64,000 nucleotides of DNA, taken from NCBI GenBank assembly GCA_036873755.1, contig JAVTVY010008188.1, positions 248,001 through 312,000 on the forward strand, written 5' to 3'. The notes below the pieces were generated by a model. That model saw only the letters and a program-made list of their open reading frames with translations, was not told the origin of the DNA and did no database searches. Positions 34,588-47,534 of the stretch are shown here, piece by piece. A program made the position numbers and the translations under genes. Every line of letters starts with the position of its first letter. The stretch's first letter is position 1. The DNA is from Hanleya hanleyi (lineage: Eukaryota; Mollusca; Polyplacophora; Lepidopleurida; Hanleyidae).

Positions 34588-35063
34588 TTAACCATATCTG
34601 GTGTAGGCTTTTGGGGACCTGTCCTTACCTTGGGGGATGGGGGCGGTCATTTCCCCCAAATATTTGCATTATCCCTTGATCCACGGTGCTGATCACGCTC
34701 TACCAGAAAATGCAAAAACAATTCAAGATGGCCGCTTTGATGACGTCAAGGTGACGTTATTTCCAAAAAGGACATTTTGGTCGATTTTTCTGTCGGAATT
34801 GCGATTTTTTGTTTTACTTAGTTTTTGCCCAGTTTTTCTCGCAGAAAAGAGAAAAATGACGAAACATGACTTTGCTGGTACATCACATGGTCACCGGTTT
34901 GAGCTTGCCCATGATCCTCTGCGTGGGGGTTATGCAAATAGGCTCAAAATGGTACCTATGTGATGAACTATAAAGTCACGGAGTGTCAGCTCTCTTTTTT
35001 TTGTTGCTCCGTGGAAAGTTAGATAGAAGGAGCATAATGCATTCCCCGGCCTGTTGACGTTAA
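34588..35063. mobile_element. piggyBac-like MITE, single-unit copy
   Basis: TTAA lies at 34588-34591 and 35060-35063. The left terminus CCATATCTGG resembles the foldback copy and the right terminus is decayed. The 468-bp body matches one arm of 23301-24341 (ACGCTCTACCAGAAAATG, GATGACGTCA at 34740, TGCAAATAGGCTCAAAATG, TATAAAGTCACGGAG). Confidence 0.75.
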
Positions 35064-35509
35064 CGCAATTGCTATATTCAACACATGGGAATCGTCCATG
35101 AAGAATTTCTTGTCCTGAAATGTGGATTCCTAATTCTAGTATTACCTTTACTTTCGAAATCCAAGCAAACATACCAATATATAATGTCTATTGTAAGAAA
35201 GAAGCGGTTTGGCCGCATCGCGTAAATATGTCGGAGTCCGAGGTCAAGTCGTTTCCATTCCTTGACACTTCTTGGTCAGCACACTGTCAAATCTGCTCAG
35301 TCAATAGTTTTGGCAGAAGTCAACGAGAGACTAATAGTAGAGGCCTATCATAGCGATAACGTTTTCATATTATGAGGTCGTGGTCTTGAACAAATGAGGT
35401 GGATATACAACTCTAAAAAAAAACTGTGATGAGTATTTTTGTTAAAATTCGCAATTCCTTTTTTGTTCATATTTTGTGATGTCTTGCTTGAATTTCCACG
35501 TACCAATAC

Positions 35510-35750
35510 AGATTCATCGCGAATATACGTGCCGAATTATTCGCAGTGCCAGGCAAATCTTCGCGTGGTTATTCAGTATAATTCGAAATGTGAAATGACG
35601 TGACAAAGGAAACAGAACAAATCAAAATATATCATGTTTGCCGTCGTATTGCACCACCATAACAACAAATACGAGTACATATAGGAACATAGAATATGCA
35701 TGATCATAACGATACAGACGACGACTGACTACTGGACGTTTGATGTAGCA
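35510..35750. repeat. Dispersed repeat R8, copy 2
   Basis: Matches 30760-31010, including ATGATCATAACGATACAGAC. Confidence 0.6.
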
Positions 35751-38700
35751 CTTGTACCGTACAGAAACGAACATTTGGTTGACGTTGCTAGCAAGACATT
35801 TTTGCATTGATGTCACGAATTCATAATTCGGTATAAGATTTCCCTTCGTTTGGCATCCAGAATTATGTAACGACACATTGAAGTAACCTTTTGAAAGTAC
35901 ATGCACACCTTTTGACGTTGATGTCAAATGTACCATAATTCGTTGTACTCTTATTGACTTGTTCTTGTGGACACCTACATGGTAAAAGCCTTAATTTACA
36001 CTGACATGATTGGGGTACTTACCGTGGAGAGGTATTAACACCACTTGTCAACCACTCGAGCCAGAAAGTTGACGCCCAACCCCTCACAATTGACACAAAA
36101 TGAAACACTCCTGCTTTGCATTGGCTCCAAAGTTACCACAAATGGTAATTTAACAGCAGTGAACCAACGGTAATTAGTTTCATGGATGTGAGAAAGTAGA
36201 TAATTGGATTACAGACAAACTTCGAAGTAATGGCACTTATCGATTGGAATAATCGAGTTGGTTTCTTTCGTCGCTCAGGTTTATGGCTCAGCTTTGGAGC
36301 AGTTCGTGTTTTCCAGTTTGTTTTACTTTGACCTAAACCAATCTCAAAATCTCATGCTATTCTTCACCCTATAATCGATTTTTGCATGCCCCCCATTTTC
36401 GCTGTACCTGTCGTCATATGACATATATACGGTCGCGCCATGGATCACTGGCCGTATTTGCGAAAGTTTATTATGGATTTCAACCTACAGCGATCGTGAC
36501 TGCCTTTACTTTGTGAAATTTTAGCTATGTCATTCAAAGTTCCCTTCGTTTCAAGAGAAAAACCTATTAAAATACAGGATATGTTTTTTTTAATTTGAAT
36601 TGACCAATCAAATGTTTGAAACTTGAACATACCACGTGATTCGCCGTTATTCTTTCTATATTATTTAACTGTGGAAAGAGCGGGTGGACTCTTCCCCTAA
36701 CGTTTTTGTTTTCTCTGAATTCTTTTCCACTGTGCCGACGTGTAGCATTTTGTCTTCAAATGCAAGTTATTGTATCTCTCCTTATTTTCTCAAATGTCTT
36801 TAATAGCAATAGTGATTGACGGAAATTGAATTGGTTTTCTTCCAGTTCCACTCTCTACATTACTCGTGTAATGCGAATAGACGTCGACTCTGATCGACAC
36901 CGACATGTTATTTTTCGGTCCCGACATTCCTTCACGGCAGAGTCGAACCACTGATCCCCATGATCACTCGTCATCATGTGCATTTGGGTAAACTGGTCAT
37001 AACAAAATGGAGCATAGAATTGGTTTTTGGATTTCATATCTATATATTTCCTGTTTATATACTCGATTTCAAATGCATTTTCTGAAACTTTTACACCATT
37101 TTTGTCGAAAATTTATCAAATGTGTTTTTGAAATAAAATAGCACTCGAAAAAATTTATCAACTGTAATTTTTTAATAACACATGGTACTTGGAAACAGTT
37201 GATGATTCCTGTATTTGAAGACACGAGCATGAAATTATAAATAATTATTCTATTCATTTTACAACTACTCATGTATGGTACAAACAGTTTCAATATCATA
37301 TACTCCCAGACGCAAGGAGAAAGTTAGGCTGAGAATTCGTGTCAGTGTGTTAGAACTTTTAAATGGGAGGGGGGGGGGGACTGTTTTCTCTTTCCTGTAA
37401 TTCATGAGTATGTATATGATGAATTTAGCAACTCTCCGCAAATAACACTACCGTTTATAGGTACCAATTGTCATTTCATCCAATAAATATTTCAGTTTAA
37501 AGGTGGTTCAAGAGGGTTCCATTTTACGTCCACTGTGCGTGATTCTGTTCAGCTACCTGGTAAAATTAAACTATTAACTTAAAAGAGATTTAAAAAAGAA
37601 CTGTTTTGAAAGGATTTTGGAATGGGATAATGTGGTCTCCAAATTGTGATATACAAACACTGCGACATGTCTCGTCCCTGGGAGAAATTAGGTAAATTTT
37701 GTTTTATGGCAATAGTTACTCATGTTTGCCATTCCATTGTCTTAAAGAAAAATCTAGACCCCGCCCATCGACTCTTATATTCGATGTATTTAATCCCATA
37801 TGTTAGAGAGGGGTAAACTCAGGTTTAGTTTAAAGATGGTGAGGAATCATGTGCAAATACAAAAGACGAAGATGGACCATCGTCACGTTACAAAAAACAG
37901 ATGGTAGATGTGGCCAAACAAATTATTTTCTATTAAACCCTGTCTTACAAGAATCTATTTGAAGCAAGCGGAAATGGACGTAATGCGAATCTGCAATACT
38001 AACGGAGGACCTGTCATCACCCTGCACTATGTGTGTCAGTCTAACAATTTACAACGGACATCGGTAGCGAGGAAAATGGGTTACCTGATATTTGCAAAAC
38101 GAACCTTCAGAAATACTGTGTGTTTTCGATCAAAACGTTTCAGAAAATTGTTTTCGTGAGTTGTCGTTTCAACATTTCAGTTCTGAAGAAGTTGAAAGAG
38201 TTTAACACGTGTGGTTGTTAATGGTTATCGGACTTAAACGTAGTTTATCCTCAAATCGGTCTTCCATTTCTTACACAAACAGGAGAACGTCTGCATGCCG
38301 CTATTATGGTATTAATGACTGACCTTAATCGGACGGATCGGGTGACTGATCTCCGTGTTATTCTAATAAGTATGTTGCATGTCAAGTTAATTTCACATAT
38401 CTGACGCTGATAAGAAAGCATTCAAAATGTTAAGATTTGTAAAACGTAAATGTTCGTTTATTTCTACACAAAATACCTCATTCTGTTACGCAAAACACAC
38501 GTACAGCCACATTTTGAATGTTGTCAAAAGGAATTGTTATATGGTTGGGCATATCCAGCTTAAATTAGTGCAATAAAATATGTTATAAAGCTGGCCTGGG
38601 GTACGATCGTGACGATCGCACTATTGTCATGTTTTAACCTACACCAACTGCATCAAAGAAAGACTTTTTTATTTCTTCTTTTTGCCTTCTGTGTTAGCAG

Positions 38701-40190
38701 AAGCCATTAGAGTCAATGTGCTGAAATGTCTCAGGTTATGAATGAGACTTTCTTTAATGGTATGCGTCTCTAATTTTTGTAACAGTTGTGTTTCTGAGCG
38801 CCAAGAAATAGTTCATTTTAACCCTCTGAAAAGTAACTTTGGCGTTTTACTTTTGCCCACATCAATTGTATGAAATAGTGCTTTTATGTGAATGGAATGA
38901 TTGTTTGAACTATTGCATGTGTTCATCTTGTGAAATAATATATATTTTGCTTTAAAATAAAATTAGCCCGGTTGAGGAGTATGGCAGTCTACGAAGGGTT
39001 GATGTGGTACCATATGTTTGGGGGTAAATGTTTTGTTACCATTGCTGTACCCATATATATGAATGCATTATTTAAAACATTAATTTTGCAGAAAAAAAAT
39101 CAGTATACGTTAGTGGTTTTGTGCTATCCAATATCTATTTAATTTGACATTTGCGAGATATAGAATGCTCATGGTAGGCTGATGTACGGTAATGTATTCA
39201 TGCGCACTTTACCTGGCTCGTCTGTCCCAGGCTATTCACCTTTCCCTACAGCAATATAGTAACAGAGATAAAATATAGCTCATTGAACAAAAAATATGTT
39301 TCCGGTTACCCGACCGATACTAAATAAATCGTGTTGAGTCTAAACAATTTTTCAGCAAATTCCAACCAAATCACGACCAAGCCGCGTTTTACGATAACAA
39401 CAACAACAACGGAGAAGTAGCGCGCACTCTCTCAGCATACCGTAAAGTGTGACTGTGGCAATGTATGCCGGCAGGTTGACGATCCTTCTAGGAAATAAAG
39501 CACCCACTTCCTGGTCGGGAATCGAAAAGTCAACAACGTGATTACGCTTCAGCCGACCTGACCATGTTGGCCAGGACAATTTTAAACATATTCTCCACCA
39601 ACTTCGAACGAAATATACTGATTTTATGGCGTGAAATGGCGTGTGTTGAAGCTGTATTTCGCGATCACGGCAAGTACTCGTTTTCAGCGAAATCGGCAAG
39701 GCAGAGTCAAAATGGCCGTCAAAGTCTAGCCGACAGATACCATTTCTCCGATAAAAAATGCAAGACTTCCCGACTTGTTTTACGGCTTTTTTCTTGTTTT
39801 CTCTTTTCTCAAATAGCTCGAATTAGAAGGCTCAGGGGCTGGTACATATATCCGTGATTCTCAAACTAATTTCCCATTTCATTTTATGTTGTATATGTCA
39901 ACTTTTTCTTTGGGCTTTTCCGGAAAATATGTGATCCCCTCCATGGAAGGCATTGGAATTTCACATGGAATTTTGTATTTTTCACTAAAATCCTTTTGAA
40001 TTTTCATCATTTCTCGGGAAAAATCCTCGAAATATGATTTTTGTATATCAAGTTAACAGATTAAAATGATATGCTTTTTGGAGGTAACAAAAGACAGCAG
40101 TCAAACACATTATTGACAATTCTTAATTCCATAACCAAAGTTAACTTCTGTAAAATAGCTGGTTTAAGCAGACCTCATTGAAAATCAAGA
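35751..40190. other. No gene recognised
   Basis: AT-rich, with short ORFs on both strands. 39350-39850 is locally richer in CG dinucleotides and has overlapping ORFs on both strands (up to 115 residues) with no recognisable domain. A first exon or promoter is possible there but not supported. A G run lies at 37362-37379. Confidence 0.4.
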
Positions 40191-40234
40191 TTTGTCGGGC
40201 CCAGTAAAGATAAAAATACCAACGATATATTTGG

Positions 40235-40350
40235 GGGTATCCCACCCCCTATTTTTTGGGGGAAAATATATTTTGAATATCTGAAAATGGGGGGAGGGGG
40301 TGGGAGATATGTCCTGGGAAAATATGTTGGAGGGGGTGGGGAATGTTGTA
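40235..40350. repeat. G/C-run-rich low-complexity stretch
   Basis: Runs such as GGGGGGAGGGGGTGGG (about 40289-40304) and a later GGAGGGGGTGGGG give quadruplex potential on the plus strand. No gene. Confidence 0.45.
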
Positions 40351-40859
40351 CAATCAAGAATATATTTGTAGAGCATTGTATATTGGACAGGGGTACTGGA
40401 CATCAAAATAAAATTTATTTCCAAAAAAAAATTTTTTTGGCCCTAACTATTCCAATTTTGTCTGACCTGTAACCGCAAACAGACATTTTGTTTTTGCCTA
40501 AATAAAGGCAGATCTATATAGAGACTCTATACCTGTCATAGTCTGTGACCATCATTCTTGTGATTCGCTTCACATGACGTCTTCGACCACGAACTATTTT
40601 CGACAAACTGTAAACAAAGCCACGTGTCTGCATTTATACAACTTAGATGAGGCTCTACACTGTAACTTGTTTTATTAATTTAGTTGTCGTTAAAAGATGA
40701 CCAATTATATTTTCTTTTCTATTTAACAAACATATCTATCCATGTATCAATAGTATATTATGCGACATAAAAGTTAATTTTAAAATCATATCTCTTGATG
40801 AACAAAATGCTGCAAATACTGATTCAATATTTCAAATTTCAACTCAGACGGCAAATTTT

Positions 40860-41085
40860 AACTAGTGTATAGTTTTAGTGATTTATTCTACACTGGTTCC
40901 TATTGTTTTATTATTTTATCATGCTTAATTTTCGCTGTTTTTATTTCACTGTCTCTTGTCCTATATGTATATATGTATTACTTGTCTATCAATGACGTTA
41001 TATGTCGAGACCTCCTGGAAGATCAGGCTTGGCCTGAAGGAGCATTTCTGATTAAATATTGGTCAAATAAATAAAATAAAATAAT
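40860..41085 (+). repeat. Probable 3' end of a non-LTR retrotransposon
   Basis: ATATGTCGAGACCTCCTGG, GCCTGAAGGAGCATTTC and a final AAATAAATAAAATAAAATAA tail resemble the 3' untranslated end of CR1-like elements. No RT sequence is left, so this is tentative. Confidence 0.4.
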
Positions 41086-41479
41086 TATTGATCCATTTTA
41101 TTGCGAATTCGAAAACTTCCTTCCACCAAAATTTGGGGGAAATCCTTGCACCAATGCATGGTCACCCAACACAACTCATTATAGAGCCATCACAACATCA
41201 AACCGAACGTTGGCGAGTGAGCTTGAATGAAAATGTTGCAGTAACAATCAGGGCATGCGTAATATGGAAGTTAAATAATGCATAGAAACTAGTTTTATTC
41301 TCGATTTTTATCATAGGAAGACCCTATCATTTCAAAGCAACTGAACACTTGTGTATATAAAGCAGAACCCTTCAAAGCCTTAAGGCTCTAGTTCTTCTTC
41401 TAAATGTACTAACATTTTTACGACTGTTCATCTATGCTATCGAAACTGAATTGTCATACCTCCTTAAGGGATTTACTGT

Positions 41480-42050
41480 GGAGTCATATGATTGACTTTT
41501 AGTCGCCAAACGTCGAGAATTTTTCCCACCTCTTGCTTATCGCTCCAGTTTATTACTTGTATATGGCAGGATTCTGCTGGTGAACTGTTAGTCCCCGAGG
41601 ACCGCCCTCTGTACATGCCATTCGACAAAAATATGTAGATTTATTGTTTTAGTGGGAAAATTAAGTCGTACGACGTCAGTCATTACAGATTAGATTTTCT
41701 GCGTATTCTTGCATTTATCGGGTTTATCCTATGTTGAGGCGTTTACTCCATCAGCCATCAACGATACTCATCGTTAATATCAGACGAGGTATTTGTTTGA
41801 TCTGATCTACCATCACACCTCCAGAGCTAGCGTATCCAATTCCATTTGAGCTGGTTCAAGGGGCCGCTTGGATACTTCACAGTCTTCACTTGGACAGCCG
41901 CAATTAAAATGGGGTTGAGATACTAAGGAATCCAGGTGCCAAGGGAAGCTTTCTTGTGGAGTCAAATGGTTGGTTTTTAGTCCCCAGACGTCGTCAATGT
42001 CTCCCACCTCTTGGATATCGCTCCAGTTTACGTAATATTACACATTTTTG
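41480..42050. repeat. Dispersed repeat R7, two partial units
   Basis: TTTTAGTC(G/C)CCA(A/G)ACGTCG and TATCGCTCCAGTTTA occur at 41500-41560 and again at 41970-42030, with about 450 bp between them that matches 44040-44300. So the region carries a unit with repeated ends. It directly abuts R1 copy C. Confidence 0.55.
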
Positions 42051-42060
42051 GAACAGCAAG

Positions 42061-42478
42061 TTACAAGCGTCTAGTCCGTCATTCATAATCCAGCCGTCGT
42101 CCATTAGAGAATATCCGCGTCCATAATCCAAAGACCTATTCCATTTTCCATATAACAGTATTAGCACCAAATTCAAAAAGACAATCATAGTATACAAAAA
42201 TATAGGCTTGTTTCCTGCAAGAGAGACGCGGTCAACAGTTTTCAATGATGCCGGCAAGACATCATGATGTTCCAAAAATATCAAATCCGTATCGCTGATC
42301 AGTATTCTTAATCCATAACATTCGTTGTAAAGTCGTCATCTAAAGAATGATGTATCTCAGTCACGCTTTGGTTGTGGCTGTTCATATGAGTACCATGAGG
42401 ATCTTGAAGTACATGGGTTCATACGGCCCCTAGCCCCGGGTTAAGCGGAATTAGACACAAGTTACGAAACGTAGCACC
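42061..42478 (-). repeat. R1 retroelement copy C, 3' tail only
   Basis: It is very similar to the 3' tail of copy B (19435-19829), with the same 3' terminus. It breaks off just where the RT frame would begin (ACGAAACGTAGC at about 42478). A 5'-truncated copy. Confidence 0.8.
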
Positions 42479-42479
42479 C

Positions 42480-43980
42480 ACAAACGTCTATAAATTTGCT
42501 CCTCTCCAGGAGCATATGCACAGTTTTAACGAATTCTTACTTGTTTTAATAGTACAGATCTGATTTTCTTTTGTTCCAGTTTCATCTGCTAAGCATTCCT
42601 TTTAAATATTTATCTTTTCCTAGTGAATTTTATGCCTATTCTATATAAAATTTTTATAGTAAATTCTTACCTTGCTTCTTGCATAAAATATGCGTGTTAG
42701 GAAATTTCTGTATAGATGTTTTATCTTTAATTCTTATCTTGTTTATAATATCGTCTTAGTTTTAATTGCCCTGTTATATAGATTGTTTTGCGACGCCTGT
42801 GATATATCAATATAATAATATTGCCTATGCGTATATTATTTTTGTTTCTTTTCATAGTTTATTATCTTATCAGTACATATAGGATTTTGTACATATTTTC
42901 AGTTTACGGGGCCTGTAAACGGGTCCTTTGGGCCCGTTGGTCATCAATGCGAATATATGAATAAATTAACCAATTATGCCATGGAGTAAGGCATTTCATG
43001 CATTACCGACGGCATCAATTCACAGCTCATTATATGAGAACAAGAACCAACTTTCTTAGAAGTTATGATTTGAAAATTCAAAATAATATGTTCGTATTCT
43101 TCAAAGTAATGTGCATGTTGCAGTTATTAAAATAATCGATAGAGTATGTTTCCTTGATCCCTAGTTCTGACCTGCTGTACGGAAAGCAACTACATGCATT
43201 CTGTGTATCAACTTGTTATTTATATCACTTACACCACGTCACTTTTAAATAACATATTGCTTCAGTCTGTATATTTTGAAATATCCTCTGAGCCGGAATA
43301 TATGTGTACAAAAGAATTTGTCGAAATTGCAAATATGTTACAAGCCTACTTCCTAAACATAGATGCACCCTGTATGTAGGCTGGTCACGTCATTCTCTGA
43401 TATTCAACCACACCGGCTATTCAACGTGTTCTCACTAATCCATGGGCCAAGGTTTTCACTCACACAATTCGAATTTGTTCGTCTGTATGGCGTGGCCATT
43501 TCACGGCTTTTTGCCGGAAGATGTGCGATTATCGGCAAATCAGCCATTCTAAGTCCATATCCGTCCCTCTCATTCGATCAATTTCCGGCTCCTTAATGGC
43601 CGCACGGAGATATACACTCGTGAATGGTTGTGGTTATTTTGTCAATACGGCCATCGGGTTTTAAGAACAGTTGTCTCCGACCTTTCTGAGGATAATTGCA
43701 GTTGAAGCCGTTATACACAATTTGTGATAGTATTCACGATGTACTAAGCTATTACGCGAGGTTTGGTTTTAGTAGATATTTTGTACAATGCTGGAGACAC
43801 GAGCACAAGATCGTACGCGTGATCTTGTGCAGTCTGCACTGAACTGGGGGAAGCCAGTTTAGTAATTTAATATTGAATAGATGCATGGAGACCAATGAAC
43901 CGGGCGCAGCAACATAACTGCGTGTTATATGATCGTAGGGTGCATCACTACGTACATACGATCGCCGTGTGCGAGGCCTG
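42480..43980. other. No gene recognised
   Basis: AT-rich. Around 42900-42945 a GGGCCTGTAAACGGGTCC-like phrase can fold. Short ORFs only. 43600-43980 is less AT-rich without a recognisable domain. Confidence 0.45.
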
Positions 43981-43984
43981 TGGC

Positions 43985-44440
43985 GTAACGTTTCGCAACT
44001 TGCATATCGCTCCAATTCATCACCTGTATATGGTAGGATTCCACTGGTGGATCGTTTGATCCCGAGGCCCTCCGCCTGTACATGTATTCACGTATTCTTG
44101 TAATCAGGGTATTCTTGCATTTACAATGTTCACCGCATGTTTAGGCGTTTATTCCATCAGACGTCCTTAATGCTCATCCAATAACATCGGATGAGTTATT
44201 TGCTTGAGCTGATCCGTCATCACAGCTCCGGAGCTTGCGTGTCTAATTCTGCTTAAGCCGTGCTAGGGGCCACATAAACACCCGCAATAAACATACTAAG
44301 TCTGCGTCTGAGAATCCATCGTATTCTTGGGTCTGAATGTGAGGTGCATAGAAAAGCTTTACTGAGAGCCAAATGATTTTTTTTAGTAGCCAGACGTCAA
44401 TTCTACCGTCCTCTTGCTCAATTTATTGCGCTTAACCTGG
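43985..44440. repeat. Dispersed repeat R7, longer copy
   Basis: It matches 41540-42030: CGCTCCAATTCATCACCTG, TGGTAGGATTCC, GTTTAGGCGTTTATTCCATC, then TAGTAGCCAGACGTCAA. No coding signal. Confidence 0.55.
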
Positions 44441-44615
44441 GTGAATGAGTGTGAGTGAGCTAGGGTTTGACGTCGCGTTCCGCAATATGTCGGCCATACA
44501 TCGACGATATAACTAACTACGATACGATTAGTGGGGCATGTGCGACTATCCTTGTAGAGCCATCATTTAAGGAAATTAATGTTCTCCTCGTGGCAACAGA
44601 TACATTACAAAACAC

Positions 44616-44880
44616 ATGCTGCTACTTGGGGCCGCTTAACCTGGGTTAGGTCGCGTTTAAACACCATGTGTTTTACATCTCAGTAGTGTTCAAATGAATC
44701 ATTGCAATCAAAGCAAGACTGAGGCGCATCAGACTCTAGAAAATGACTCCATAATTCATTTGTATAAGGAATACTGTTTGGTGATAATGATATTATGTAA
44801 AGAATATTGTGGTGTCTTGCTATCAGAAATGAACACGGTTGACAGTGTGGAATCTTTAAACTTTCATTTCCTGTATATTT
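44616..44880 (+). repeat. Decayed R1 3' fragment, plus strand
   Basis: GGCCGCTTAACCTGGGTTA, ATGAATCATTGCAATCAAAG, GTGGTGTCTTGCTATCAG and ACGGTTGACAG follow the order of the R1 tail in reverse complement. Confidence 0.5.
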
Positions 44881-45084
44881 AGAATTTTGAGAAAAAAATG
44901 ATTATTCACTCGGAAAATCTTTGTTGACAACCGCTAAACATTGGATTCATACATGGCGTCTGTCATTATGGTGGTGTTCGAGACTTTCCCACAGTTATCA
45001 TACAGTTACCATCCAAAAGAATTGGTAACGGACGGCTGAGAGAGGTATTACACTACCCAACTGAAGTCAGAACAGCGTTCTAAA

Positions 45085-45240
45085 ATATTTAGATGTTTCT
45101 GTCTAGCACAATCAGTTAGAACAATTAAATGTTGGTTTAGGGGAAAGGTTACTACATGGTACTACCACAGGGAAGTCCATAAACAGCAAGAATCTGGATG
45201 ACCGATAGCATGCTTTTGCCAGAATGACCTGTGGATACAG
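45085..45240. repeat. Dispersed repeat R4, copy 1
   Basis: Shares AGGGGAAAGGTT, CTGCATGGTACCACCA-like text and GCATAGC..CGTT with 59265-59400. Diverged; family unknown. Confidence 0.45.
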
Positions 45241-45789
45241 CTCTGTTTACATGTATGTACTATTTGCGTTTGGGTCGTTTTGAGTAGACTTCGGAGTGAG
45301 CCATTCCGAAGCAATGTTACCTATGGAGACATTTCCGCTACAGATAAACGAAATGTCTTCTCCACCTAAAGGCAAAGTACATGTACCTATTAACCAGCCA
45401 ATACAGCTTTCGTCCTTATGATTGCTCATTCTCATTTGGTGCCCTCTGTGTATCTATTGAAAATGAAATCTTGACAGCTTAATGCGTAGGTTAGTATTTT
45501 CTCCAATATTCATCTGGTTAACCAGGACAGCATTCTAACCATGTCTAGCAAATAATTAAAAAATATATATATATATATAATATTTAGCAAAACTGTTAAT
45601 AAAAGCTAACTCAAATTACTGATATGTTTATTTGAGAGACACAGGATGGGATTTCCGCTCGTTTAGTTATAGAAACGTTAAATGAAGGCCGTGATCTCAA
45701 AGTGTTCAATAACCATGGGTCGCTTCCCGCACTGGCTATAGCTTTCTGTCTACCGGAATTAGACACAGAACATAGTGGTAAACGAAAAT

Positions 45790-46020
45790 AGTGCATCAAA
45801 ATGCTGCGATTTTATTATAATTGAAATAAAATAGGTTTTGCTCACTTTTACCTCGGACATGCAAGAATTTTAAGGAAAATTAAAGACGAAACCGTTAGTT
45901 TTCCGAAAAACTCTGCTCGTGGTTATGCAAATAGGTTCAAATCTACCCAATATGAAAACCTTTACAGTCACATAGTTTCAGCTCCCATGTTCCTCTGTTT
46001 CGGAGCATGAGAGAGAAGTT
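45790..46020. repeat. piggyBac-like MITE fragment
   Basis: It contains TTGAAATAAAATAG, CGTGGTTATGCAAATAGG and CAGCTCCCATGTTCCTC, matching one arm of the family at 23301. Termini are missing. Confidence 0.6.
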
Positions 46021-46354
46021 AAGTTGCAGATTCCACCTCTACTGCAAGCGACCACTGGAATCAGCGAGTGCACAAAAAAGCAGACAATACATATCAAAAA
46101 GCGCCATATCCTATTAATAATTCCTTATTCCTTATTGATTAATTTGATGATTTCATTGAAATCGTTGTCGTGCCTTTCACAGGAATCGTGGCTGATATAG
46201 ATATTCTGGAAAACGATAGGGAAATACCGCCTCCACTCTTCTCATTTCATAATGCTCTCACTTCATATACACATGCGTATTTGTTCAATGAAACTCAACT
46301 CAATGTGGTAAATATCATACAATGACGACTAAATACGATCGTAATGGGCACGAT

Positions 46355-46455
46355 CTCTGGGGTTACGTTTCGTAACTTGTGCCAGATTCCGCTTAACCTG
46401 GGATTAGGGGCCTTTTGAATATCATGTGTTTTACATCTCCATGGTGTCCAAGTGA
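46355..46455 (+). repeat. R1 fragment interrupted by an R5 element
   Basis: GTTACGTTTCGTAACTTGTG, CGCTTAACCTGGGATTAGGG and GTCCAAGTGAAC match the R1 tail on the plus strand. Similarity ends where the R5 repeat begins. Confidence 0.55.
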
Positions 46456-46457
46456 AC

Positions 46458-47325
46458 AAGCACAATAATAGACGAGCGGCGATTGGCAAAAAACGCCTTA
46501 TTTTAGGAGTAAAATGCACTCTCTTCTTTCAGATGAGGTAGGATGTGGTGGTGAAAAGTATTGCCGTATGCTGAAAAAGTTAGGAAATACAAGAACAATT
46601 GGATTGCATCTTTCTACTTTTAAAATGGGAGTATACGCATTAAAATGACTATATCTTCACTCATACCAGGCATATGGCAAAATGGTTGGTGGCAATTGAT
46701 TGCGCAAAGGTTCTTCAATCGTCTAATATCAAAAATATTATGACGTCATTGATCTCTGACACCACAGAGGGGCCATCTCCAAAATACAATTAAATTGCGC
46801 CAAACGCACTGAAAACTATGTCAAAAGTTTTTTTCTGTGTGAAATATTTCGTTGTTAAATAGTCAAAAATGGTTCTTACGTCGAATTTAGTCATCGGTCA
46901 AATACGACGTCGGCAAAGATTTGGTGGGATTACCTTTTAAATCCTCAATATAACGAGCGTCATTCACCATAGGATATTAGATGAAAAAACACTGACTACT
47001 GCTTTAGAGGACGGGTTTCTCGGATGTCAGCCACCAAAAATAATCTAGTTCCGTGATTTAGACATTCAGAGTCATTTAACGTCGTAGCTGTATGTTGTTT
47101 TGTCAAACGTGCAAATTAGTTGAAAATTGTAATGGGGGATCGTTTCAAAATAGCCACAAAACATACGGGAAGACGCAGAGTGGCACAAAGGTACGAAATT
47201 GGTGAAAGAGTGCTGTGAGCATCAGTTTTCACAAAAACATGTCTATAAACATACCCACTCTCCTGGTATGTCCCGATCCCACAACAGCCTGAGTATAGGA
47301 GTTTTATTATAATATCACTATAAGT
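46458..47325 (-). mobile_element. R5 repeat element, copy c
   Basis: It is the reverse complement of 52117-53047 over nearly its whole ~870 bp, with diverged interior. The ends are ATAGTGAT (5') and GCTCGTCTA (3'), with an imperfect GGCG...CGCC hairpin just inside the 3' end. No transposase or helicase ORF. Possibly Helitron-like or another non-autonomous DNA element. Confidence 0.6.
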
Positions 47326-47534
47326 ACACCTGTATCTCACAGCAGTTGTTTCAGATATTTTTGGGAACAGAAATTACGTATATCCCTGGAAAATCTTTCA
47401 TCAGGGGCCAAGCCTATAATTCATAAGTATAATAGGACAGCCCCTAGATAGAACCCTTCAATAGAATAATAATACTTATTTATTTCAGACACATGATCTA
47501 TAAAATGAACAAATTCATAATAAGATTGCAGCCA

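Noticed and set aside
39352..39857. Possible host exon or CpG-rich promoter
   Set aside because: Overlapping ORFs on both strands, no domain and no supported splice structure; left as unexplained.
40235..40350. G-quadruplex as a regulatory element
   Set aside because: G runs exist but one loop is long and nothing nearby would be regulated; listed only as low-complexity sequence.
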